NCBI GenBank assembly: GCA_040143965.1
Contig: JASJQH010007041.1
Location: 1-23,435 of the forward strand
Reading direction: 5' to 3'
Source: Basidiobolus ranarum
Taxonomy: Eukaryota; Basidiobolomycota; Basidiobolomycetes; Basidiobolales
DNA length: 23,435 bases
This document shows, piece after piece, positions 11,956 to 22,070 of this stretch. The stretch's first letter is position 1; every line of letters starts with the position of its first letter. The notes below the pieces were generated by a model that saw only the letters and a list, made by a program, of their open reading frames with translations, was not told the DNA's origin and did no database searches. The position numbers and the translations under genes were made by a program.

Positions 11956-12580
11956 ACGAGATATAGAACTGGGTAAGGAGGGTGGTTAAAGATGAAAAGA
12001 AGGCTCAATAAGATATAATACTTGCAATGGTTCGTGTTTATTGTGAAAAAATAACAACTGATCAATATCCACCAATGCTTTTACAAAAAAATCACTTATG
12101 AGGTAAATGCTCTTGTGCTAAATCCGTATCCTTCCAATAGTAATCCCCTGAACACCCTTAGATAACCAGTCATAGCAGGCACAGATTTGCTGGACATCTT
12201 GTAGTGGCATCAATTAAGGCCAATGAAAATCCGCCATGAGTTCCATAACGTCATGATGTAGTAAATCTTCTCCAAAAATCTGAGAGTTTCTGGCCCACAA
12301 TGTGCGATAACTAAGCGATACTCATCACGATTCTAATAACTTTCACTTATTAATAATCAACATTTGTTTGTTAGGGGCTAGTCACAATCTAGAGGTAGGG
12401 CAAGACTTGGGTGGACAGTCAGATGCAGTTGCATTAGGTTTTTGAGCAGTTACCGCGTTTTCCTACTGCGAATTAATCCAAGTCGATCAATGCTTGTAGC
12501 ACAATATTTTGTACCTTGGGTTAGGGTTAAGATGAGAAGTAAAAATAGAAAGTTTAGGTGAGTAATTTGTTAGCTTAATT

Positions 12581-12703
12581 ATGCACAAAGCCTTAGATTA
12601 TGTATAGAAATCTATGTACAAAGCCTTAGATGTTTATGCACAAAACCTTAGATTAGGCATGGATGTTTATGCACAAAACCTCACTATTTACGCATAAAAC
12701 CGG
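12581..12703. repeat. Degenerate short repeat cluster, about five copies of ATGCACAAARCCTTAGAT
   Basis: Copies begin at 12581 (ATGCACAAAGCCTTAGATTA), 12614 (ATGTACAAAGCCTTAGAT), 12636 (ATGCACAAAACCTTAGATTA) and 12669 (ATGCACAAAACCTCAC), with a weaker one near 12690 (ACGCATAAAACC). Start-to-start spacing is 33, 22, 33 and about 21 nt, close to multiples of 11. The region is non-coding and lies between two divergent genes. Confidence 0.75.
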
Positions 12704-13701
12704 GAAAATCACTTAGTCAATACTTTTTAGCTTAAAATCACCTTTAACAGAACTTGGGTGAAACAATATAAGCGTTGACCTAAGTGTGACCAAAAAGCCT
12801 TCATTCAGTATTGTATTATGGTATGTTACATACCCCCACACAGGTGAACTAAGTTTAGCACCAATCAAAGTTCCTGGGGATAGTACGTATTCGTTAAGTG
12901 CTCGCACATAGTGAGCTCAAAGTATGATTCAAGTCTCGGCAAATCTACGGTAAATTAGGTTCAACGAATGGCCATGGATAATGCCTGTAAAGTAGTTCCG
13001 GTGATGAGAATTATCTGGAGTACATGGAAGTGTGGGTGTTCTTTTGTTTTTTAACTTTTCCATGGTTAGCCGGCATGAATTCGCTTTGATCGCGATGTTG
13101 GTATATGGTTGATGATATCCATACTTCAACTCGATTGGACAGGTAGCTAGATACAACCCACAATAACCGTAAATATATTTCTTCGTATCAGTTCCTCGCC
13201 AAGCTAGTTAGATTAAAGTGCAAGATTTGGTCGCTCGTGATCATTACTCGCAACTGATGACGATCGGGTGTACAGCAAATGTCTTATCAATGTCTCCAAA
13301 TAACTAAAAAAGAATGAAATTCAACCGAACTGTTACATTGGTGGTGACACAATATATAGTGTTCTTTGTTGAACCAAAGTGTAAAAAAATAGTTAGTTCA
13401 CGTACCTGCGAACTGCTCCTACTGCAATAACGTAAAACTTTTAGCAATTCCGAATTTTTGTTTAGTCTTTGACGTTAAAAAATTGAGCGGTTAGAAGATA
13501 ATCCTCTTGGACCTGAGTCTCTCAGTGTGCCGAAACAAGCACCAATTTTGACAGTATCGATTTTGGTTCGTGTGACAACAGTTTGATCAAACAGGTTCGC
13601 TTAATCTTAAAGTTCATTTAATTTTGTAGTTCGCAAGTGGGGTAAATATTCTCACTACATTGAAATTTGAAACACACGCTGTTCGAAAATACACACAGTT
13701 T

Positions 13702-13711
13702 TATATAAATA
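13702..13711 (+). promoter_or_regulatory. TATA-like box upstream of the FNT transporter
   Basis: TATATAAATA ends 99 nt before the ATG at 13811. This is a plausible distance for a core promoter followed by a short 5' UTR, and it is the best TATA-box match in front of this gene. Confidence 0.5.
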
Positions 13712-13810
13712 GGTAGCAGATATAGCAGTAATCCAGCATCTCAACTGTACATTCATCTCATTATCTCTATTCGGCATTCTCCTGTGTTAATACATTCTCT
13801 ACCTGCATTT

Positions 13811-14671
13811 ATGTCACTTGAATTTAGCATCAAAGATCTATCCGATGACACTACCGTTCATACTGAAGCTTTAAAACGCAGCTATAACACAGCCGCCGAA
13901 GTCGAACAGGCAATTGGTAATATAGCGATTCAGAAAGCTCAACGCCAATGGTACGATAATCTGATGAATGGTTTCATGGCTGGAGCATTTGTTGCTTTGA
14001 TCGGAACATTCGCCTATACCGCTGGAGGTGGATTGGACCCAGCATTTAACAAAGCTTTTCCTTCTGTACAGAAGATCATCTTTAGCGGATGCTTTGCCAG
14101 TGCTCTACTGTTTATTGTCCTGTTCGGTGGGGATCTCTTCACTGGTAATATCATGGTCATGTTCGTGGGAGTTATTCAGCGCAAATGCACTATACTGAAA
14201 CTCTTAGAGAATTGGGTCCTGGTTACCATTGGCAACGCAGCCGGAGCATTGTTGACCACCTACCTCTTCGCTTACCTGACTCATCAATTCGAAGCCGAAC
14301 CATGGTTAAGTTGGATCATTGGAAATGCCGAGAAGAAGGTCAGCTACTCATTCGGAGTCGCATTCTTGAAAGCTATCCCGGCAAACGCTTTCGTATGCTT
14401 TGCTGTGTATTTGGCACTTACTGCTCGCGATATAACCGGAAAGTTCATATGCTTTTGGTGGCCAGTATTTGCATTCGCCATGTGTGGATACGAGCACTCG
14501 ATCGCCAACTTGTTCTATATTCCCGTAGGGATGATGTATGGAGCCAAAGTTACCGTAGGTCAATTTATTGTCAACAATTTCATCCCAGTTGTGTTGGGAA
14601 ATATTGTTGGCGGTGCTGGCTTGGTTGGCTTGACCTCATATGTCCTGAACCCTAAAAAGAAACAATTATGA
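13811..14671 (+). CDS. Formate/nitrite transporter (FNT family), 286 aa
   Basis: FNT proteins are pentameric channels or transporters for small monovalent anions such as formate and nitrite. The sequence shows six hydrophobic segments and family signatures in order: LFGGDLFTGN (104-113), VIQRKCT (121-127), AIPANAFVCFAVYLA (188-202), CGYEHSIANLFYIPVGM (225-241, with H229 as the likely central pore histidine) and NFIPVVLGNIVGGA (256-269). Length matches the family (about 270-300). I chose the first ATG at 13811; a longer open frame upstream would need a GTG start. A soluble N-terminus of about 50 residues precedes the first membrane segment, and the short tail ends in lysines (PKKKQL). No introns. 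It is divergent from SERCA. Nitrite versus formate preference cannot be decided; no nitrate-assimilation genes lie nearby. Confidence 0.95.
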   Translation: MSLEFSIKDLSDDTTVHTEALKRSYNTAAEVEQAIGNIAIQKAQRQWYDNLMNGFMAGAFVALIGTFAYTAGGGLDPAFNKAFPSVQKIIFSGCFASALLFIVLFGGDLFTGNIMVMFVGVIQRKCTILKLLENWVLVTIGNAAGALLTTYLFAYLTHQFEAEPWLSWIIGNAEKKVSYSFGVAFLKAIPANAFVCFAVYLALTARDITGKFICFWWPVFAFAMCGYEHSIANLFYIPVGMMYGAKVTVGQFIVNNFIPVVLGNIVGGAGLVGLTSYVLNPKKKQL

Positions 14672-14818
14672 ATCAATGAGATCTATTCATGTGCAGTTGC
14701 TTTCTCATTCCTTCCAAATTATTCATTCAATCGTTCATGTATCTTTCGTTCATGTATCTTTGCTCAGTTAGGTTGAGATTTCCTGTGCTTGACTGGTTTT
14801 TTACTTTATCAAGGCACT

Positions 14819-14824
14819 AATAAA
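14819..14824 (+). terminator. Candidate polyadenylation signal of the FNT gene
   Basis: AATAAA lies about 150 nt past the transporter stop codon, following a T-rich stretch. Position and strand fit this gene, and no better candidate is seen nearer. Confidence 0.55.
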
Positions 14825-15200
14825 GACAACATGGATTATGTAAGTTTTCTGAATAGTTTATGAAGCAAGTATGCTTATGTGGGGTATTATAGTATGCCTC
14901 TGTAGGATATTTGTGGTGGATATTTGTCAGCATGGAGATAGGGGCTAAGGTCTAAGAATTGGTGACTTAGGATCACTTAGACTGCATCATGACCATCACT
15001 CAGTACATGTGAAAGCGATCTTCCGCAGTCCTCTTCAGTATTATTTCACAAATGAAGCGGGTGTAGACAGAAGGGGGAATGGGAGGAATAAGGCTCTAGA
15101 TTTCGCTATGCATCTTGCAATACAACTATAGGTCGAAATCATATGCTTCCGGATTGCTTGTGTCACCATCCCCACCCTCCGTCCATCTTGGGTGCAAAAA

Positions 15201-15510
15201 TTACAAACAGTCAATGGTATTGTCAACGGCATTGCCCAATAACATTGAATTACGGATGAATTGTTTTGCTTCAGATCCGAAACCTTGAATACCGATGCAA
15301 GAGTTCAAGTTTGGGATGTATAAACGAGCAACATGACTGATTTGTAAACAATCCCAAAAATAATATAAATAATGTACTTTTGCACGAGGCTTGAGTTGGA
15401 CTAGGATTGTAGGCCCAAGTATTGGTCGTTGCGGCTTGACAGCTCGTGAAGTAGGTGAGGTTACGACCAGAATCAGTCAAGTATGGACTCACTTTTACCC
15501 TACGAATTGT
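15201..15510 (-). other. Possible remnant or unrecognised exon pair, minus strand
   Basis: Two segments look protein-like in composition. The upstream one (15510 to about 15385) includes SPYLTDSGRNLTYF and a Cys/Thr/Asn/Pro-rich stretch. The downstream one (15336-15201) includes HVARLYIPNLNSCIGIQGFG and ends AVDNTIDCL before a TAA. An AT-rich gap with a good acceptor (ATCAG at 15337) separates them, but the only donor that keeps phase is a poor one (GTGCAA). Cys, Asn-X-Thr and aromatic residues would suit a secreted protein. I do not recognise a family and see no start codon or further exons upstream, where a stop lies at 15511. It could be a decayed gene end or chance. Confidence 0.25.
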
Positions 15511-16011
15511 TCATTTATCTACTGACATGTCCCATCATACCTCCCATTGCTCGCTACCTGTTGCCCGCTATCGGGTCTCCTTTCCTGGTGCAGATGTAAT
15601 CATATTGGTCGGAATTGATGACATCGTGATATTCATAGATCATCAGTCATCCTTATTGCCTGGCTTTGAATCACTCTTTATATGCACCCATTTAGTGAAC
15701 CCTTTTAATATAATTTTCATATATACTAAATCCTGACATTAAATGTAAATGCTTCCTAAAACGGAAACTGGGGTTTTGCTTCTTACTCTTGCATCACTGG
15801 CCCATTCGAAAGGAGTCTCAGCGGACAATCGTATTTAAAGCAAACCTTTTTAGCCTGGTACTATATTTTTTGCTGCATAACCTTTTTTCTAATTCGTTTG
15901 TACAATTACTAATTCACTCTGCGAACTATTTTACCTTTTACCACTTAAACCCTTGTATCAGACTTTATAATACTACGCACCTCTTCAACTTTAATTTACG
16001 CCTTCGTTAAC

Positions 16012-17082
16012 ATGGGAAACATCCAAACTAAAAAGGAGAAACCTCGTATAGATGGCGGCGGCTTTACTCCGATAGGAATTTACTCGGCTGAACAGGATTT
16101 TGATGGTCGTGCTGTCCGGAAATTCATCCTTGATAGAAGAATTGCTCCTTTCTACAAAGGTTTGGCTGAAATCGATGATTCCCTTAAAGATCAATCTACC
16201 ATCAGTTTCTCTAAAAAAACTGTATCGAATGCCAAATCAACCAGATATAAAACCAAGAGCAAACTAGACGGATACAAGTTGACTCCAGCGGATCTCTACC
16301 AAAATGCTATTGAATGTCCCATTTGTTTCCTGGTTAGTTTTGACAAATACCGATCCATCAGAGATTCCTTTACTAATGCAATTTCTGTAACGTAGTACTA
16401 TCCCAAGAACATTAATTATACCCGGTGTTGCCATCAACCCATCTGTACCGAATGCTTTGTTCAAATGAAACGGCAAAATGCTACCACCTCTGCCACCTGT
16501 CCATATTGTGTAGAGTCAAATTTCGGAGTTGTTTACGAAGCTCCATGTGATGCTAACTTTTATACGAATGGATTCAAATCGACATCAATCTCTAGAGATG
16601 ACTCGAAGACACGAAGAGCATCAGTACATTACAATAGTTCTGAGGTTATCACTAGCGATGACATCCGACCTGACCATACGCATAAACCTCATATAAGCTC
16701 ACTAGCTCATCGCCGTACCACTCTCAACATCGCGCGCCGGCTGTTCCGCCTCCGCCAAAATCCTAGGCATACTGATAGTACACAATCAAATGCAGAGTTG
16801 ACTTCAAACGACACTGTTGGTCTGGCTTTGGAAGATTTGATGATCATGGAGGCTATCAGACAAAGTTTACCTCAACGAGAAATCGATGAACGAAGTATAG
16901 AAGTAATTCATCGTGACTCCAACTCAGAGGAACATTATACATTTGCTGATGCATCAAACGAGCAACATTCAACACATAACCAAGTTGAGAGTGTGGAAAC
17001 TCAAAGCGCCCCTAGCCAACCTGACAGGCCAGATCGGGATAACTTTCGGTCCCAAATTGGGGAATCGCTCCTTGTCCATTAA
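16012..17082 (+). CDS. SIP5: Sip5-like RING-type protein, 335 aa, 2 exons
   Basis: Exons 16012-16332 and 16396-17082, joined across a 63-nt GT-AG intron in phase 0. The protein begins MGNIQTKK, a good N-myristoylation signal, suggesting membrane attachment. A zinc-finger module spans about 101-157: ECPICFL, then YTRCCHQPICTECFVQMKR, then ATCPYCVESNFGVVY. Candidate ligands are C102, C105, C118 or C119, H120, C124, C127, C142 and C145. The run CCHQPICTEC...CPYC..SNFGV is the hallmark of yeast Sip5 (Snf1-interacting protein) and its fungal relatives. The tail is disordered and has a UIM-like helix, LEDLMIMEAIRQSL (252-265). In yeast, Sip5 links the Snf1 kinase to the Reg1-Glc7 phosphatase; a ubiquitin-ligase role is possible from the RING-like pattern but not shown. 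The intron falls directly after the first CxxC pair. Family assignment is firm, function inferred. Confidence 0.9.
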
Positions 17083-17931
17083 CATAATCAGCAAATCCTT
17101 TCCCGAAAGAGTAGAATGTATTGGCCTCATTCTGCTTGGGTATTCCTTCGGATTTCGGGATTAACAAATATATTGCAATGTACAATTTTCTTCATTCTAG
17201 TAAATTTATTCTCTAACTCTCACTCTGATGTACCGCATTATCCTGTGATAACCACTCGTTAGGCCAATCTTTCTTCGTGGTTTCCAAAAACATTGAAACT
17301 TATTTATATATATATACATATGCATATAATTGAGGTCTCTTGACGGATGGCTCAATTTTTTGTAATTTCTGTGGCATGTGCAAATTTTGGCAGATGCTCA
17401 ATTACCGAAATAAACATCATTTGGACTTCGTATCACCTGCGCGTCACCATCGCCTATACAACTCCAGATACCATCCAATATTTAATGAAATCCGGCAATA
17501 TTGATAGAGCAGTAACAATAACAGTAATAATGTTACCTCTATTTAGTTACAAACATCATTGGATAAAATACCCTGTTTTTGACTAAAGATAATCATAACT
17601 TATGTGAAAAATAGTATCAGAAAAAAAAATCAACTAAATCCAAACGTTTGTCGCAAGTTTTAAAAAAAAATTCGAAGAAATCTAAGCTTTTTTTCATGAA
17701 GAAGGAATATACCTAATTTTCCAGAATTTCAAGCGACCTGTCTTTTTGTATCGTCCTTGAAGAAGTTGATTTTCTTCCGGTAATCCCGCATTGAAATCTC
17801 TTACTTTTCTGGGCAATCTCAATCTTCTCTAGAATTATAGAAAATCTCTTTCCATTTTATTGTTTCCTATTCCTTCCTCTATTACATTAGTAACCATTTA
17901 GAAATACTCGACCTTTAGAAGTTAGCGTACG
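17083..17931. other. Intergenic region between the Sip5-like and MTR4 genes
   Basis: About 850 nt, AT-rich, with A runs near 17620-17670 and a C/T-rich stretch just before the MTR4 start (about 17850-17890). A 79-codon open frame at 17347-17586 has no recognisable features. It holds the 3' UTR of the upstream gene and the MTR4 promoter. Confidence 0.5.
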
Positions 17932-20900
17932 ATGTTTTCTGAAGATACCGATTCCCTTTTCGATGTTTTCTCTGCGCCTACCACTACAGAGATTTCCACC
18001 GATTTGACCAATCTTTCCACCAAAAAGAGAAAGACAGAAGAGGCTGTTCCTGACGACGTGTCCAAAGAAGTCAATGAAGTAAAGAGCGTATCCAACGACT
18101 CCCAAGAGCCCACCAGAAAGATAAAACGTGCTTTATCACCCAAAGCACTTGTTGCTGACGAGTTTTCTCAAGATTTATCTCGTGAAGTTCAAGCAGTTGG
18201 AAAGGAAGTTCAAGAAGATTATGGAGAAACTCTAGTACTTTCTCACCAAGTATGTAACACCCTTTATTAACCTTCCATATCTCTCTTCATACTGAACGTG
18301 ATTCTCTATTTTTCAGGTTCGTCACCAAGTTGCCATTCCACCTACTTATGAATATATTCCTTTATCGCAACACGTGTCTCCTCAACCACCTGCTAGAACC
18401 TATCCATTCAAGCTAGATCCTTTCCAGCTCTTAGCTACTCATTGTATTGAGCGTTCAGAGTCAGTTCTTGTCAGTGCTCACACTAGTGCTGGTAAGACCG
18501 TGGTAGCTGAGTATGCTATTGCACAAAGTTTAAGAGAGAAACAACGAGTTATCTACACTAGTCCTATCAAAGCACTTAGTAATCAGAAGTATCGTGAACT
18601 TCTTCAAGAGTTCGGAGATGTAGGATTGATGACTGGTGATGTTACTATCAATCCTAGTGCCTCTTGTTTAGTCATGACCACGGAAATTTTAAGATCTATG
18701 TTATATCGTGGTTCAGAAGTCATGAGAGAAGTTGCTTGGGTAATCTTCGATGAAGTACATTATATGAGAGATAAAGCTCGTGGTGTGGTTTGGGAAGAAA
18801 CAATCATTATGCTTCCTCATAAAGTCCACTATGTCTTTTTGTCAGCTACCATTCCCAACGCTATGGAGTTCGCTGAATGGATCTGTAAGATTCATGAACA
18901 AGTAAGTCAACGAATTCGTGAGTTTTCCAATTTCTTCATCTACCCATTACTTACATGTGTTACTTGTTTAGCCGTGCCATATTGTGTACACCGATTTCCG
19001 TCCCACACCCCTACAACATTATCTCTTCCCATCTGGTAGCGAGGGAATTCATTTGGTTGTCGATGAGAAAAGTGTTTTCCGTGAGGAGAACTTCCAGAAG
19101 GCTATTGGGGCTCTAGGAGATTCTGCTCCCGAAGAGCCTGGAGGCAGCGGAAAAGGCTCCAAGAAGAAGAGTAGAAAACCAACCACTAAAGGTAAACTAA
19201 TGATCTTCTCACCTTAATCACAAGACTCCTACTAAAGTATTCTTTCTCAGGTCCATCGGATATCTACAAGATCGTTAAGATGATCATGACCAAGAATTAT
19301 CATCCAGTGATTGTGTTTAGTTTTAGTAAGAGAGAGTGCGAATCTCTAGCGCTTCAGATGAGTAAACTCGACTTCAATGACGAATCGGAAAATGAGATGG
19401 TGGCCACCGTCTTCACCAATGCCATCAACGGCTTATCCGACGATGACAAACAACTTCCCCAGATTGAGCACCTTTTGCCTTTGTTACGTCGTGGTATCGG
19501 AATACATCATTCCGGATTACTTCCCATCTTAAAGGAAGTTATTGAAATCCTCTTCCAAGAGGGTTTACTCAAAGTGCTATTTGCCACGGAAACATTCTCT
19601 ATCGGTCTTAACATGCCTGCTAAAACGGTCGTGTTTACCAATGTGAGAAAGTTCGATGGTAAGGATTTCCGTTGGGTGTCCTCGGGTGAATATATTCAGA
19701 TGTCTGGTCGTGCGGGTAGACGTGGTCTGGATGATCGTGGTATTGTTATCATGATGGTGGATGAAAAGATGGAGCCAGCAGTGGCCAAGAATATGGTCAA
19801 AGGAGAGGCTGATGCCTTGAACTCAGCTTTCCATCTCACTTACAATATGATTCTCAATCTGATGCGTGTAGACGGAATGAGTCCTGAATTCATGTTGGAC
19901 CAATGTTTCTTCCAGTTCCAGAACAACGCCAATGTGCCCAAACTCGAGGCGGAACTTCAAGTGGTCGAGGAGGAGCGTAGATCCATTGTTGTTGAGAATG
20001 AAAAATTGGTGGAACAATACTTCAACTTGAAGCAAGAAATTGAACGTTACACCGGAGACAAATTCGACATCATGAATCATCCAACTTACTCGCTTCCATT
20101 CATTCAACCTGGTCGTGTGGTAAGAGTGGTTCATAATGGGGATGACTTCGGATGGGGTTGTGTTGTTAGTTATCAGAAGAGATCTTCCTCCAACAAAGGT
20201 CCTAACAAGGATGTTAACGATGCTGACGATGTGGATGCCGCCTCCAAATACATTGTTGATGTACTCCTCTGTTGTGCAGCTGGAACCACCGTCGCTAAAG
20301 GACCAGATGGTTTAGTGGCCGGTGTTCAGCCATGCAAAGAGAATGAAAAGGGAGAGATGGTGGTCGTTCCTGTGTTGCTTAACACTTTGAGAGGAATGAG
20401 CCACGTCCGACTTTTCCTTCCTAAAGATATTCGACCCCTCGAACCCAGAAACACAGTGCAGAAATCTATCAACGAAGTTAAAAAGAGATTCCCAGATGGA
20501 TTGCCTCTCCTTGATCCAGTCGATAACCTCGGTATCAAAGATGAGAGCTTCAAGAAACTCATCAAGAAGATTGATGTATTGCAAGCTCGTCTGGATGATA
20601 GTCCCATCAAATCTGACCCACAACTTCCTCAACTTTACGAAGAATACGCCAAGAAAATGAAGCTTGCGTTACAAGCAAAAGAACTCAAGAAACAAATTCA
20701 AACCGCTCACTCGATCATGCAACTGGACGAACTTAGATGCCGTAAACGTGTCCTTAGAAGATTGGGCTACACCAATCAAGCAGACGTTATTGAAGTCAAG
20801 GGCAGAGTCGCCTGTGAGATCAGTACTGGTGATGAGTTGCTGTTAACTGAGATGATCTTCAATGGTGTCTTCAATGACCTTACAGTGGAACAAAGTGTTG

Positions 20901-21310
20901 CCTTGCTCAGTTGTTTCGTATTCCAAGAAAAGAGTGAACAAGCACCAAAGCTTGGAGAAGAGCTTGCTGGTCCCCTTCGTATGATGCAAGAAGCAGCCAG
21001 AAGAATCGCCAAGGTTTCCCAAGAATCGAAATTGAATGTTAACGAAGAGGAGTATGTTGAGAGTTTCCGATCGGAACACATGGATGTGGTTCACGCTTGG
21101 TGTAATGGTGCGAAATTCTCACAAATCATCAAGATGACGGATACATTCGAAGGTTCCTTGATTCGTGGATTCCGAAGACTGGAAGAATTACTACGACAAA
21201 TGTGTGCAGCAGCCAAATCCATTGGTAATACTGAATTGGAGAATAAATTCGCCGATGGTATTAACAAGATTAAACGTGATATCGTTTTTGCCGCCTCACT
21301 TTATTTGTAA
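17932..21310 (+). CDS. MTR4: Mtr4, exosome-cofactor RNA helicase (Ski2-like DExH family), 1060 aa, 4 exons
   Basis: Exons 17932-18249, 18317-18901, 18972-19191, 19251-21310; introns of 67, 70 and 59 nt, all GT-AG and phase-consistent. Mtr4 is the nuclear 3'-5' RNA helicase that feeds rRNA precursors and faulty RNAs to the exosome, alone or within TRAMP. A poorly conserved acidic N-terminus (1-100) leads to [13 protein letters not shown]. Helicase motifs follow: Walker A AHTSAGKT (160-167), DEVH (251-254), SAT (282-284), [17 protein letters not shown] (302-318) and [10 protein letters not shown] (524-533). The arch insertion follows with a KOW-like segment (about 659-684, RVVRVV...[10 protein letters not shown]). 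The C-terminal DSHCT helical domain ends IVFAASLYL at the stop. Length (yeast 1073) and the near-complete motif set make this a full, functional-looking gene. Ski2 is excluded by the Mtr4-type N-terminus and arch. The start ATG opens [13 protein letters not shown], as expected for fungal Mtr4. Confidence 0.97.
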
Positions 21311-21409
21311 ATATATATACGTTTGGTTCCCTATCTTTCCCCACCCCTTCCCTTCATCAAGGATTCTGCTAGCTGTATCTGCTAGCTGTATGCTTCCTCT
21401 TTTATTATC

Positions 21410-21415
21410 AATAAA
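21410..21415 (+). terminator. Candidate polyadenylation signal of MTR4
   Basis: AATAAA lies about 100 nt past the MTR4 stop codon, in the correct strand and at a usual distance. It is preceded by a T/C-rich 3' UTR. Confidence 0.6.
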
Positions 21416-21866
21416 CTCTTATAATTGATAGAATTGCACTAATTTCTTGATTACATTGATCCATTTCTCTCATGTTTGTCCTCGGAGGTAGTGTCACTAA
21501 ATCTTGAATTTCAGCACTTGTATTAATATGGATGCCCCAAAATGGGAATTCTCATATAGATCTGTCAGATATAGTTACCAATGTTTAGAGCATGCTATGA
21601 CATTGTGTTCCACGAATCTATCAATTTTACTCCGAGCAGGTGTCACTAATAAACAGCATTATATATCTCTTGAATATCTGAATTTCTACCCTAATCTCAT
21701 TGAAAAATAGATGATGAAACTCTTTTAATGGTGGCTCAAGATGGCTATCTAAATCACCTGGCAACTTTGATGTTAATGTGGGCTGAGCTAAGTATTTTCA
21801 TAGCACGCTTTGTTCAGAATCATGCTTGTATAGACAGAGGGCATCTTGAATTTCTTCCAAATCTTG

Positions 21867-22070
21867 GAAAGCCATCATTAAGGAGAATAGACCAATTGCT
21901 TCAGTTAAAGCGAATCCTAAAATTGTATAACTGAATAATTGAGCTTTAAGAGAAGGGTTTCTTGAAGTTAAGTTAATTAAAGCTGCGAATACTAAACCTA
22001 CTCCTACTCCTACTCCTGCTAATCCTATAGTTGCTAAGAGTATAATTAAGCCAACTATTATGTCTAAGTA
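21867..22070 (-). pseudogene. atp9: Nuclear copy of mitochondrial atp9 (ATP synthase subunit c), NUMT
   Basis: The minus strand encodes most of ATP synthase subunit c. It begins around [11 protein letters not shown], continues [18 protein letters not shown], the loop [13 protein letters not shown], and the second helix [19 protein letters not shown] with the proton-binding glutamate. The polar RNPSL loop and ALTEAIGLF are diagnostic of fungal mitochondrial atp9. Codons end almost only in A or T (GTA, GGA, TTA), as in mitochondrial genes and unlike the nuclear neighbours. The match stops after LMMAF, where the normal last few residues are replaced by unrelated sequence ([10 protein letters not shown]). 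The normal N-terminal start is also not clear, although an ATG lies just upstream at 22082. There is no internal stop, so transfer looks recent. No typical import presequence is evident. It is most simply a non-functional mitochondrial insertion; a recently captured exon is less likely. Confidence 0.85.

Larger units (their letters stand above)
11956..13810. other. Divergent intergenic region between the SERCA and FNT transporter genes
   Basis: About 1.85 kb between two genes transcribed away from each other, so it should hold both promoters. It contains a degenerate short-repeat cluster (12581-12703), a telomere-like GGGTTAGGGTTA (12518-12529) and a TATA-like box before the transporter. Open frames at 12713-12907 and 12929-13156 (minus) have no recognisable features and are treated as chance. 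Confidence 0.55.
14672..16011. other. Intergenic region between the FNT and Sip5-like genes
   Basis: About 1.3 kb. It begins with the transporter's 3' UTR, contains a possible eroded minus-strand exon pair (15201-15510), and ends in a pyrimidine-rich stretch (about 15840-16011) likely to be the promoter and 5' UTR of the next gene. Other short open frames here show no protein-like features. Confidence 0.5.

Noticed and set aside
12929-13156. Minus-strand frame of 75 codons upstream of SERCA, considered as an upstream exon
   Set aside because: SERCA has a complete N-terminus matching the family at its own ATG, so no extra coding exon is needed.
13784-13810. GTG-initiated N-terminal extension of the FNT transporter
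   Set aside because: Nuclear genes start at ATG; the ATG at 13811 gives a family-length protein and lies at a sensible distance from the TATA-like box.
17347-17586. 79-codon plus-strand frame between the Sip5-like gene and MTR4
   Set aside because: No domain, no splice partners, and located in AT-rich sequence with A runs.
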